From NCBI GenBank assembly GCA_900553545.1, contig USDP01000100.1:1-6023 (forward strand): a DNA stretch of 6,023 nt, read 5' to 3'. Numbering within the stretch: the first letter of the stretch is position 1; every line of letters begins with the position of its first letter. The position numbers and the translations under genes are program-made. This document shows, piece after piece, positions 1 through 4,959 of the stretch. The notes under the pieces were generated by a model that worked only from the letters and a program-made list of their open reading frames with translations, made no database searches and was not told the origin of the DNA. Source of the DNA: an uncultured Eubacteriales bacterium (GTDB lineage Bacteria > Bacillota > Clostridia > Oscillospirales > Oscillospiraceae).

Positions 1-27
1 ACGATGCTATCCCACTTCCGGCGATGA
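1..27 (+). CDS. Possible 3' tail of an upstream gene (partial)
   Basis: Reading from base 1, frame 1 gives eight sense codons (ending in Phe-Arg-Arg) and a TGA at 25-27. That stop lies just before the palindromic repeat that starts near 34, which is where this kind of repeat often sits (downstream of a gene). The other two + frames stay open into the repeat, which makes them less natural. Eight residues are too few to identify a protein, and a chance open frame is quite possible. Confidence 0.2.
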   Translation, partial: TMLSHFRR

Positions 28-33
28 ACGTAG

Positions 34-52
34 GGGCGACCATTGGTCGCCC
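34..52 (+). repeat. Perfect 8-bp hairpin at the head of the left repeat
   Basis: GGGCGACC (34-41) and GGTCGCCC (45-52) pair perfectly around a 3-base loop (ATT). No T-run follows, so it is not a classical intrinsic terminator. It directly joins the CCGACAAAGG repeat that starts at 51, so it is probably the first module of a composite dispersed element. The right-hand copy near 5900 lacks this module. Confidence 0.6.
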
Positions 53-106
53 GACAAAGGCTCCCTTGTGTAAAGGGAGCTGTCAGCGAAGTTGACTGAG
101 GGATTG
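51..106 (+). repeat. Dispersed palindromic repeat, copy R1
   Basis: R1 begins with CCGACAAAGG (51-60). Hairpin 1 follows: GCTCCCTT (60-67) pairs with AAGGGAGC (73-80). Hairpin 2 is GTCAGC (82-87) with GTTGAC (91-96) around GAA, including one G-T wobble. The copy ends in GAGGGATTG (98-106). The first ten bases recur exactly at 5909-5918, and bases 61-77 recur exactly at 5991-6007. From memory, such CTCCCTTGTGTAAAGGGAG elements are scattered in intergenic regions of Faecalibacterium-like Clostridia. No open reading frame is associated with it. Confidence 0.75.
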
Positions 107-126
107 TTTGTGGAAATTACCATTGA

Positions 127-173
127 CAACCTCTCCGCCTCGCTCCGCTCGGTACCGCCCCTTTCAGAGGCGG
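127..173 (-). repeat. Dispersed palindromic repeat, inverted copy R1'
   Basis: Read on the minus strand this copy has the same order of parts as R1. Hairpin 1 is CCGCCTCT (173-166) with AGGGGCGG (162-155) around GAA, then a GC-rich middle, then the tail GAGAGGTTG (135-127), which matches R1's GAGGGATTG at 7 of 9 positions. The one non-Watson-Crick pair is a U-G wobble only if the minus strand is read, which supports that orientation. A T-run (174-178) follows the hairpin on the + strand, so it could also act as a weak + strand terminator. Confidence 0.55.
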
Positions 174-177
174 CTTT

Positions 178-198
178 TCAGCGGCCCGACTCCGCTGA
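178..198 (+). other. Small hairpin in the leader of the TRIC-family gene
   Basis: TCAGCGG (178-184) pairs with CCGCTGA (192-198) around a 7-base loop. It is 33 bp before the ATG at 232 and is followed by A-rich sequence, not a T-run. It may be leader structure or a leftover of the neighbouring repeat. I could not find a convincing promoter in 107-231. Confidence 0.35.
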
Positions 199-231
199 CC
201 CGCAAGAAATACATAGAAAACGGTGACAACG

Positions 232-888
232 ATGGAACGACTGATTTTGATTTTTGAGATCATCGGCACGATCTCCTTCGCGCTGACCGGCGCGATGACG
301 GGCCTGAAAAAACAGATGGACATCTTCGGCGTCTGCGTCCTCGGCGTGACGACGGCAGTCGGCGGCGGGATCATCCGCGACCTCATTCTTGGCCTGACGC
401 CGCCGTCCGCGTTCCGCGACCCGACGTCAGTGCTGATCGCGATCGCGGTGTCGATCATCGTCTTTTTCCCGGCGGTGCGGCGCATCTTCTACCGGAACAA
501 GTGGCTCTATGAGCATGTCTTGCTGTTGGCAGATTCGGCGGGCCTCGGCATTTTTACGGTCTGCGGCGCGCGCGTGGCCATGGAGGCCGGGGACGGCGCG
601 AACCGCTTCCTTGTCATCTTCGTCGCGGCGCTGACGGGCGTGGGCGGCGGCGTCCTGCGCGATCTGTTCGCGGGCGACCGGCCCTATATTTTTGTTAAGC
701 ACGTCTACGCCTGCTCCGCGCTGCTCGGCGCGCTGGTCTGCGTGTACCTGTGGCCGCTTGTGGGACGGGATATTGCAATGCTCGTCGGCTTTGTGCTGGT
801 GTTTGCGATGCGGCTCTGTTCGGCGCACTTCCGCTGGAGCCTGCCGCATGCGCGGCGGCTGGCCGAGGAAGAGGAGAAAACTTCTTGA
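232..888 (+). CDS. TRIC-family (UPF0126) trimeric cation channel-like membrane protein
   Basis: The protein is 218 residues and almost entirely hydrophobic, with about seven predicted membrane segments, the usual size for prokaryotic TRIC/UPF0126 proteins (two tandem copies of one small domain). Each half carries the family signature GGGxxRD: residues 44-50 (GGGIIRD) and 138-144 (GGGVLRD). The second half also has the typical DSAGLGIF segment at 101-108. Family members form homotrimeric cation channels, best studied for K+; some relatives are linked to amino-acid uptake, so the substrate is open. I chose ATG 232 over GTG 223, because GGTGA (222-226) works as a ribosome binding site 5 nt before the ATG and the GTG is part of it. 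The C-terminus (Arg-rich, then EEEEKTS) is cytosolic-looking. It is transcribed in the same direction as the PH-domain gene, 53 nt downstream. Confidence 0.9.
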   Translation: MERLILIFEIIGTISFALTGAMTGLKKQMDIFGVCVLGVTTAVGGGIIRDLILGLTPPSAFRDPTSVLIAIAVSIIVFFPAVRRIFYRNKWLYEHVLLLADSAGLGIFTVCGARVAMEAGDGANRFLVIFVAALTGVGGGVLRDLFAGDRPYIFVKHVYACSALLGALVCVYLWPLVGRDIAMLVGFVLVFAMRLCSAHFRWSLPHARRLAEEEEKTS

Positions 889-913
889 CCCGGGGTGCTT
901 CGCGCAGTATACT
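885..913 (+). promoter_or_regulatory. SigA-type promoter for the PH-domain gene
   Basis: TTGACC (885-890) and TATACT (908-913) are separated by exactly 17 bp, each one mismatch from consensus. The -35 box overlaps the TGA stop (886-888) of the preceding membrane-protein gene. Transcription would start near 920 and give a leader of about 20 nt carrying the AGGAGG site. Confidence 0.75.
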
Positions 914-941
914 GAAAGAAAAGCAAAAGGAGGAAACGGCG

Positions 942-1346
942 ATGAAACTTGGCGTGGAAACGATCTGGCAGGATCGGAAGCGGGTGCTCGGCATGCCGCT
1001 GACGTTTACAAAATATTTCCTTTCAGAGGATCGGCTGTTCCTACAGACCGGGGTGCTGAACATGAAGATGGAAGAGGTGCTGCTCTACCGTGTGAGCGAC
1101 ATCGGCGTCCATGTCTCGCTTGGCCAGCGCATCTTCGGCGTGGGCACGATCATCATCCATTCCTCGGATAAGAGTGCGCCGCATCTCGAGCTGAAAAACG
1201 TGAAAAATCCGCTCGTCGTCAAGGAGCTGATCCACAAGCACGTGGAGTGCATGAAGACCGAGCGCGGCGTCCGTGTCAGCGAATTCCTCGACGACGGACC
1301 CAAACGCCACGACCCCTGTACTCCGCCGCCCAAGATGGAGCACTGA
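942..1346 (+). CDS. Bacterial PH-domain (bPH_2 / DUF304-like) protein
   Basis: This is a 134-residue protein with one bacterial pleckstrin-homology-like domain at roughly residues 20-105. The pattern is typical of the family: a Y-F-L-S-E-D-R strand opening (25-31), a G-V-L turn (37-39), a hydrophobic strand ending in I/V-x-V (54-58), then the hallmark Q-R-I-F-G-V-G-T-I (62-70) and a following I-I-I-H-S-S-D strand. No transmembrane segment or signal peptide is seen, unlike many relatives that carry two N-terminal helices, so it is probably cytosolic or peripheral. The last ~25 residues are polar and proline-rich. AGGAGG (928-933) lies 8 nt before ATG 942. It has its own promoter and terminator, so it can be a single-gene unit, with read-through from the TRIC gene also possible. 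Molecular function is unknown for these small PH proteins. Confidence 0.85.
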   Translation: MKLGVETIWQDRKRVLGMPLTFTKYFLSEDRLFLQTGVLNMKMEEVLLYRVSDIGVHVSLGQRIFGVGTIIIHSSDKSAPHLELKNVKNPLVVKELIHKHVECMKTERGVRVSEFLDDGPKRHDPCTPPPKMEH

Positions 1347-1360
1347 ACCCGATCACAGCG

Positions 1361-1391
1361 CCCCGCGCACCGATGGTGCGCGGGGTGTTTT
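1361..1391 (+). terminator. Intrinsic terminator after the PH-domain gene
   Basis: CCCCGCGCACC (1361-1371) pairs perfectly with GGTGCGCGGGG (1375-1385) around a GAT loop, followed by TGTTTTA. The stem can extend by wobble and A-U pairs into 1357-1360. It starts 15 bp after the stop codon. Confidence 0.9.
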
Positions 1392-1444
1392 ATGCAGGAA
1401 TGGGTGCGGCGCAGACCATGCGGAGCGGGGTAATCTGGCCCCTC

Positions 1445-1473
1445 TTGCTTTTTTACGAAAAATGTTGTAGAAT
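1445..1473 (+). promoter_or_regulatory. Probable SigA-type promoter for the D-aminoacylase gene
   Basis: TTGCTT (1445-1450) and TAGAAT (1468-1473) are separated by 17 bp, in the AT-rich part of an otherwise GC-rich intergenic region that begins after a terminator. A start near 1480 would leave a leader of about 38 nt. Confidence 0.55.
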
Positions 1474-1517
1474 ATGAGAAAATAGCACGATTTTGACACC
1501 GATTTGAGGTGACAGTT

Positions 1518-3092
1518 TTGTTTGACCTTCTCATTACCGGCGGCCTGCTCATCGATGGCAGCGGCGCACCCGCCCTCCGGGGCGACCTTGCCATTCAGGA
1601 CGGGAAGATCGCCGCGCGCGGCAATCTGACCGGTGCACGCGCTGCGCGGACGATCGACGCGGCGGGCTTCTGCGTGACGCCCGGCTTCCTCGACATCCAC
1701 CGCCATGCCGACGCGGCGCTCTTCCGCCCCGGTTTCGGCGAATGTGAGCTGTGCCAGGGGCTGACCACAATCGTGAACGGCAACTGCGGCATGTCGCCGT
1801 TCCCCGTCTCCGGGGAATATGCCGCCGCCATCGGCGCATATTTACAGCCGGTCACCGGCTCGTTTCCGCGCGCGTACGAGTCGTTTGCAGACTATGCCGC
1901 GTCGGTCCCGGCGCTGCCGCTGAACATCGGGCAGCTCGCCGGGGGCGGGACGCTGCGCGCCAGCGTCGCGGGCTTTTCGCCTGATTTGACGGACGAACAG
2001 CTGCGGGCGCTGCATGCCCGGCTCGAATCCGCGCTGGCGGACGGCGTGCTCGGCGTCTCGCTGGGCCTTGGGTACGCACCGGAATGCTTCTATACGACGG
2101 AGCAGCTGATCGATGCGCTCGCGCCGCTGCGCGGCAGCGGCATCCCGCTCACCGTACACATGCGGCAGGAGGGGAGCGGTGTCGTCGCGGCGCTGGAGGA
2201 AATGCTGACCGTGGCGCGGGCCTTGCAGACGCCGCTGGAGATCAGCCATCTGAAGGCCATCGGCAGGGTCAACTGGCGCGCTGCCGTGCCGCAGATGCTG
2301 GCGATGATGGAAAGCGCACGCGAAGACGGCGTCGACGTCGCCTGCGACGTCTATCCCTACACCGCAGGTTCTACCCAGCTCATCCACGTGCTCCCGCCGG
2401 AATGTCAGACCGGCGGTCTGGAGCAGCTCTCCGAACGGCTCGGCGATGCGGCGTTCCGTGCGCAGCTGCGCGAGCGGATGCAGACGGGTGAGGATTTTGA
2501 GAACATTTCGCTGCTGGCCGGCTGGGAGAATATCCGCATCGCGGCGCTCGCCGGGGCGGAGGATCAGAAATACGTTGGCCAGTCCATCGCGGCATTGGCC
2601 GAGAAAGAGGGCAAGGATCCGTTTGACGCGCTGTTCGACCTGCTCGCGCGGGAGCATTGCGCGGTCACGATGATCGACGAGATCGCCTGTGAGGACGATC
2701 TGGAGGCCATCCTGCGCGACGGGCACAGCAGCATCATCTCCGACAGCATCTATCCCGGCTCCGGACTCTGCCATCCGCGCGTGTACGGTACGTTCGTCCG
2801 TGTGATCGAGCGCTATGTCCGCGAACGCGGCGTGCTGACGCTGGAGGAGGCCGTCGCGAAGATGACCGGTTTGCCCGCCGGGCGGCTTGGCCTCCGGACG
2901 AAGGGAAAGCTCATTCCAGGGCTTGATGCCGACATTCTGCTCTTCCGGCCGGAAGCGCTGCACGAGCGCGATTCCTATGCCGATCCGGCGGAATTTGCCG
3001 AGGGGATGGAGACCGTTCTGGTCGCCGGCGTGCCGGTGCTGGAGGACGGAGCCATAACCGGCGCAAAGCCCGGAAAAATACTCAAGCGATAA
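1518..3092 (+). CDS. N-acyl-D-amino-acid deacylase (D-aminoacylase) family amidohydrolase
   Basis: This 524-residue enzyme belongs to the metal-dependent amidohydrolase superfamily, D-aminoacylase branch, which releases free D-amino acids from N-acyl-D-amino acids. Candidate metal ligands are H61 and H63 (D-I-H-R-H-A-D), C90 (N-G-N-C-G-M-S), H214 (V-H-M-R), H244 (I-S-H-L-K) and D409 (I-S-D-S). The spacing of the first five equals that of H67, H69, C96, H220 and H250 in the Alcaligenes enzyme as I recall it (constant offset of 6). Other family signatures are D-V-Y-P-Y, H-P-R-V-Y-G-T-F and the C-terminal G-L-D-A-D-I-L-L-F. No signal peptide, so cytoplasmic. I chose TTG 1518: GAGGTG (1506-1511) sits 6 nt upstream, while the GTG at 1509 is part of that site and has none of its own. 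The exact acyl and amino-acid preference cannot be read from the sequence. It has its own promoter and terminator. Confidence 0.88.
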   Translation: MFDLLITGGLLIDGSGAPALRGDLAIQDGKIAARGNLTGARAARTIDAAGFCVTPGFLDIHRHADAALFRPGFGECELCQGLTTIVNGNCGMSPFPVSGEYAAAIGAYLQPVTGSFPRAYESFADYAASVPALPLNIGQLAGGGTLRASVAGFSPDLTDEQLRALHARLESALADGVLGVSLGLGYAPECFYTTEQLIDALAPLRGSGIPLTVHMRQEGSGVVAALEEMLTVARALQTPLEISHLKAIGRVNWRAAVPQMLAMMESAREDGVDVACDVYPYTAGSTQLIHVLPPECQTGGLEQLSERLGDAAFRAQLRERMQTGEDFENISLLAGWENIRIAALAGAEDQKYVGQSIAALAEKEGKDPFDALFDLLAREHCAVTMIDEIACEDDLEAILRDGHSSIISDSIYPGSGLCHPRVYGTFVRVIERYVRERGVLTLEEAVAKMTGLPAGRLGLRTKGKLIPGLDADILLFRPEALHERDSYADPAEFAEGMETVLVAGVPVLEDGAITGAKPGKILKR

Positions 3093-3095
3093 ACA

Positions 3096-3129
3096 AATCG
3101 CAGCGTTTTCGACAGAAAACGCTGCGATT
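3096..3129. terminator. Bidirectional intrinsic terminator between convergent units
   Basis: A 15-bp perfect inverted repeat, AATCGCAGCGTTTTC (3096-3110) with GAAAACGCTGCGATT (3115-3129), has a 4-base loop. On the + strand it is followed by CTTT and begins 3 bp after the D-aminoacylase stop. On the minus strand it is followed by TGTTTA after a run ending in TT, so it can also end transcripts coming from the ddl side or from the small-RNA promoter at 3256-3283. Confidence 0.88.
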
Positions 3130-3249
3130 CTTTGCAATTTGACGGTTTTTGCACATTAGAGGTGCATTGACCGCCCTGATGGTACCCGAGCGGTCAACAA
3201 TACACTTTGTTCGATCGTAAGGACTGACTGCTGGTGCAGCGCCTCTTGT
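3096..3249 (-). ncRNA. Candidate structured small RNA (unrecognised family)
   Basis: A minus-strand promoter (3256-3283) predicts a start near A3249, and the transcript would run about 154 nt to the terminator hairpin at 3129-3096. No Met start or ribosome binding site is seen inside. The predicted RNA folds well. AGAGG (3246-3242) pairs with CCUCU (3162-3158), and after a 3-nt bulge UGCA (3238-3235) pairs with UGCA (3166-3163). Inside this, UUGACCGC pairs with GCGGUCAA (3197-3190 as one arm, 3174-3167 as the other) around a 15-nt loop. A small AACAA/UUGUU hairpin is also possible. I recognise no Rfam family. The alternative is that this is simply the 3' untranslated region of the DUF1934 mRNA. 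Confidence 0.4.
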
Positions 3250-3255
3250 ATTTTT

Positions 3256-3283
3256 ATGATACCAGCTATTTTCGCTCTGTCAA
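3256..3283 (-). promoter_or_regulatory. SigA-type promoter on the minus strand, no ORF behind it
   Basis: On the minus strand a perfect TTGACA (3283-3278) and TATCAT (3261-3256, one mismatch) are separated by 16 bp. The whole promoter lies just downstream of the DUF1934 stop codon (3297-3295). It points away from that gene into a 160-bp region without a coding sequence. Confidence 0.6.
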
Positions 3284-3294
3284 GCGGGCACATT

Positions 3295-3720
3295 TCACGC
3301 CTCGCGGATCTCGATGTGATAGCGGTTCGTGCCGCAGGCACTGCGCTCCACATCGATCGCATAGCTGAAATCCAGAATGCCGCCGTGCTCGTTGAGCAGG
3401 ACGGTCAGCTCCTGAAGCTCCACGCCGACCAGCAGCGCAGCCATGCCCGCGTCGTAGAGCGATTCGTGTCGCTGCCCCTGCACAAAGACCATCTCGGAAT
3501 TGACCTTGCCGACGCGGCGGAGCGTGAGTTTTTGCTCGTCCTCAACCGTGAACGACGTGACAACGCCCTCCATGCCGGTCATCTCGCTCTCCACATAGGA
3601 AAAGCGGATGAACCCCGGCTCGCAGCAGTAGGAACCCTCGGTCACGAGCTGGATGCTCTCCGGCTTCTCACCGGCCAGCTGCTGTGTGCCGGTGATGGCA
3701 ATCAGAACGGGCTTTACCAT
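3295..3720 (-). CDS. DUF1934 family protein (YwiB-like)
   Basis: This is a 141-residue soluble protein beginning M-V-K-P-V-L-I-A-I-T-G-T-Q. It has alternating hydrophobic/polar strands throughout, matching the small beta-barrel (calycin-like) DUF1934 family of Bacillota, whose usual length is about 140. Typical segments are the I-x-L-V-T-E-G-S-Y region, Y-x-E-S-E-M-T-G-M-E-G (an early strand-turn pair), L-T-L-R-R-V-G and the late M-A-A-L-L-V-G-V...L-D-F-S-Y-A-I. The biochemical role is unknown. ATG 3720 comes 1 nt after the ddl stop codon (TGA 3724-3722), and no good independent ribosome binding site is seen, so translation is probably coupled to ddl. An in-frame GTG-type extension upstream would run inside ddl and is not supported. 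If ddl is truly interrupted at codon 122, coupling would still work through reinitiation downstream. Confidence 0.82.
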   Translation of the reverse strand: MVKPVLIAITGTQQLAGEKPESIQLVTEGSYCCEPGFIRFSYVESEMTGMEGVVTSFTVEDEQKLTLRRVGKVNSEMVFVQGQRHESLYDAGMAALLVGVELQELTVLLNEHGGILDFSYAIDVERSACGTNRYHIEIREA

Positions 3721-3721
3721 A

Positions 3722-4786
3722 TCAACCGTCCAGCGCCAGCGCGAGCAGATCGTCCAGCAGCTCGCCGTAGGGAATACCGCTGGCCTCAAAGAGCTTCGGA
3801 TACATCGAGATCGACGTGAAGCCGGGGATGGTGTTGATCTCGTTGAAGACGACCTCCTGCCCCTCGCGGGTCACAAAGAAGTCCACACGCGAAAGCCCGC
3901 GGCAGCCCATCGCCTGATAGACGCGAACAGCGGTCTCGCGCACCTGCTCCGACGCCTCTTCCGAGATGCGGGCCGGGATATAGAGGTCGGCGCAGTCGGA
4001 GATGTACTTTGCCTCATAGTCATAGAAATCCGCGCCCGCGTCGATTTCGCCGCAGACGGAGGCAAACGGATTGTCATTGCCGAGCACCGCGACCTCGACC
4101 TCCTGCCCGTCGATGAACTCCTCGACGAGGACTTTGCAGTCGTATTTCAGGGCGGCTGTCAGCGCGTGCTCCAGTCCTTCGCGGTCGCGCGCCTTCGACA
4201 CGCCGACGGACGAACCGGTTCCCGCGGGCTTGACGAAGACGGGATAGGCGAACTGCCCCTCCACGCCGTCCATGACCGCGTCCGCATTTCGCGCGAACTC
4301 CGCAGCGGTCACCAGACGCCATGCGGCCTGCCGCACGCCCGCGTGGTCAGCGATCAGCTTGGTGATCGTCTTATCCATGCACGCGGCGCTCGCGGCCACG
4401 TGCGGCCCCACATAGGGAATTCAGGCGATCTGAAGCAGGCCCTGCATCGAACCATCCTCGCCGTTCTCCCCGTGCAGCACGGGGAACACCACGTCGATGC
4501 GCTCGCGCACGACGCAGTCGTTTTCAAAGCTCAGCAGCCCCTGGCCGTGAACCGGCGAGATGGCGGCGCGCCGGTTGTTCGGATGATCCTGCCATGTCCC
4601 GGCGGGGAGCATCGCATAATCGTCGCCGCCGAACAGGATCCAGTCGCCGTCCTTCGTGATGCCGACAGGGAAGATGTTGTATTTCTGCTTGTCAAGGTTG
4701 TTCAGAACGGATTCCGCCGAACGCAGCGAAACCTCATGCTCCGGCGAGACGCCGCCGAACAACACACAAACGCTCAGTTTTTTCAA
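3722..4786 (-). pseudogene. ddl: D-alanine--D-alanine ligase, interrupted by one in-frame TGA
   Basis: The enzyme joins two D-Ala with ATP for peptidoglycan synthesis in the cytoplasm. Counting from TTG 4786 there are 354 codons, the normal family length, and all parts are present in one frame. The N-lobe has G-G-V-S-P-E-H-E-V-S (E18) and H-G-E-N-G-E-D-G (from H105). The ATP-grasp part has F-V-K-P (K186) and G-T-G-S-S-V-G-V-S (S192). The omega loop F-Y-D-Y-E-A-K-Y (254-261) points to D-Ala-D-Ala, not D-Ala-D-Lac. The metal site is D302, E316 and N318 in N-E-I-N-T-I-P-G. Codon 122 (4423-4421) is TGA in A-stop-I-P-Y-V-G-P, where relatives have Gly; GGA to TGA is one base. The break falls at the boundary between the two Pfam domains. 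TTG 4786 is preceded by GAGGG (4798-4794) at 7 nt; the ATG at 4840 overlaps a possible -10. Reads 4423-3722 as intact otherwise, so it is a fresh mutation, sequence error, recoding or split enzyme. Confidence 0.88.
4421..4423 (-). other. In-frame TGA replacing a conserved glycine codon in ddl
   Basis: The minus-strand codons around it read Ile-Ala-TGA-Ile-Pro-Tyr-Val-Gly-Pro. Ddl proteins have A-G-I-P-Y-x-G at this place, so GGA changed to TGA explains it with one substitution. The reading frame is otherwise continuous from 4786 to 3722. An in-frame GTG at 4411 lies 9 nt downstream but has no ribosome binding site. Confidence 0.9.
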
Positions 4787-4793
4787 GCTCAGG

Positions 4794-4798
4794 CCCTC
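4794..4798 (-). promoter_or_regulatory. Ribosome binding site that fixes the ddl TTG start
   Basis: GAGGG on the minus strand (4798-4794) is 7 nt before TTG 4786. The residues that follow (K-K-L-S-V-C-V-L-F-G-G) are the usual N-terminus of the family, while the 18 residues encoded upstream to ATG 4840 are Arg/Pro-rich and unlike Ddl. A 10-bp palindrome, CCCGCGCGGG (4805-4814), sits directly upstream in the leader. Confidence 0.7.
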
Positions 4799-4845
4799 TT
4801 TTCTCCCGCGCGGGCGCGTTGCACCCACCGGGCATATCATACCCT

Positions 4846-4874
4846 ATTGTATGTCAAAACTCCGGAGAACACAA
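4846..4874 (-). promoter_or_regulatory. Possible ddl promoter
   Basis: On the minus strand TACAAT (4851-4846) has a weak -35, TTGTGT (4874-4869), at 17 bp. A consensus TTGACA (4857-4852) lies right next to it but has no -10 at normal spacing (TATGAT at 4841-4836 is only 10 bp away). One of these elements probably drives ddl-DUF1934, but the sequence does not settle which. Confidence 0.35.
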
Positions 4875-4880
4875 GTATTA

Positions 4881-4914
4881 TTTTCCACAATACTGTGATT
4901 TTAACAGTGGAAAA
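4881..4914. promoter_or_regulatory. Dyad in the divergent promoter region (operator-like)
   Basis: TTTTCCAC (4881-4888) and GTGGAAAA (4907-4914) are a perfect 8-bp inverted repeat 18 bp apart, with an inner TGT/ACA pair. The right arm covers the weak -35 (TGGAAA, 4908-4913) of the rightward promoter, so a bound protein would block it. TTTTCCACA (4881-4889) also fits the DnaA-box consensus TTWTNCACA. Regulator unknown. Confidence 0.4.
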
Positions 4915-4936
4915 ACCTTGACGCCGGGTATATAAT
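4908..4936 (+). promoter_or_regulatory. Promoter for the acidic hypothetical gene
   Basis: A perfect -10 TATAAT (4931-4936) has TGGAAA (4908-4913, four of six matches) 17 bp upstream. The better-looking TTGACG (4918-4923) is only 7 bp from the -10 and cannot serve. Transcription would start near 4943, so the leader would be very short and hold the AAGGGAGG ribosome binding site (4944-4951) at its 5' end. Confidence 0.6.
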
Positions 4937-4959
4937 AGGAACGAAGGGAGGCTTGCGTG

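Noticed and set aside
123..128. Consensus TTGACA upstream of the TRIC-family gene
   Set aside because: At 16-18 bp downstream the sequence is GC-rich repeat with no -10-like hexamer.
427..849. Minus-strand open frame opposite the TRIC-family gene
   Set aside because: It is very rich in His, Arg, Gln and Glu with no domain, while the plus strand encodes a clear membrane protein.
1493..1498. TTGACA just before the D-aminoacylase start
   Set aside because: A -10 at normal spacing would fall inside the start of the coding region and no suitable hexamer is there.
1842..3137. Long minus-strand open frame (431 codons) opposite the D-aminoacylase gene
   Set aside because: It is antisense to a gene with clear family motifs, has no recognisable domain and is His/Arg/Gln-rich as expected for a shadow of GC-rich coding sequence. 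It also runs through the terminator hairpin.
3176..3217. tRNA-like pieces (GGTACCCGAGCGGTCAA and GTTCGATC on the + strand)
   Set aside because: The D-arm-like part has no pairing GGG, there is no anticodon arm, and the distance to the T-loop-like part is far too short for a tRNA. At most it is a decayed remnant.
4421..4423. UGA recoded as glycine genome-wide (as in Gracilibacteria/SR1)
   Set aside because: Six of the seven genes here end in TGA at family-typical lengths, several followed at once by terminators, so TGA is a normal stop in this genome.
4421..4423. UGA as selenocysteine in ddl
   Set aside because: The family has glycine, not cysteine, at this position, and I see no obvious insertion-type stem-loop directly after the codon.
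3722..4786. Vancomycin-resistance (VanA/VanC type) ligase
   Set aside because: The omega loop reads F-Y-D-Y-E-A-K-Y, the D-Ala-D-Ala form, and no vanH, vanX, vanT or vanRS-like gene is nearby.
4881..4889. DnaA box / replication origin
   Set aside because: Only one full match is seen, there is no box cluster or AT-rich unwinding region, and no dnaA or dnaN gene.
3653..4921. Long plus-strand open frame (422 codons) opposite ddl
   Set aside because: It is antisense to ddl on both sides of the TGA, has no family-like segments or ribosome binding site, and enters the divergent promoter region. GC-rich codon bias explains its length.
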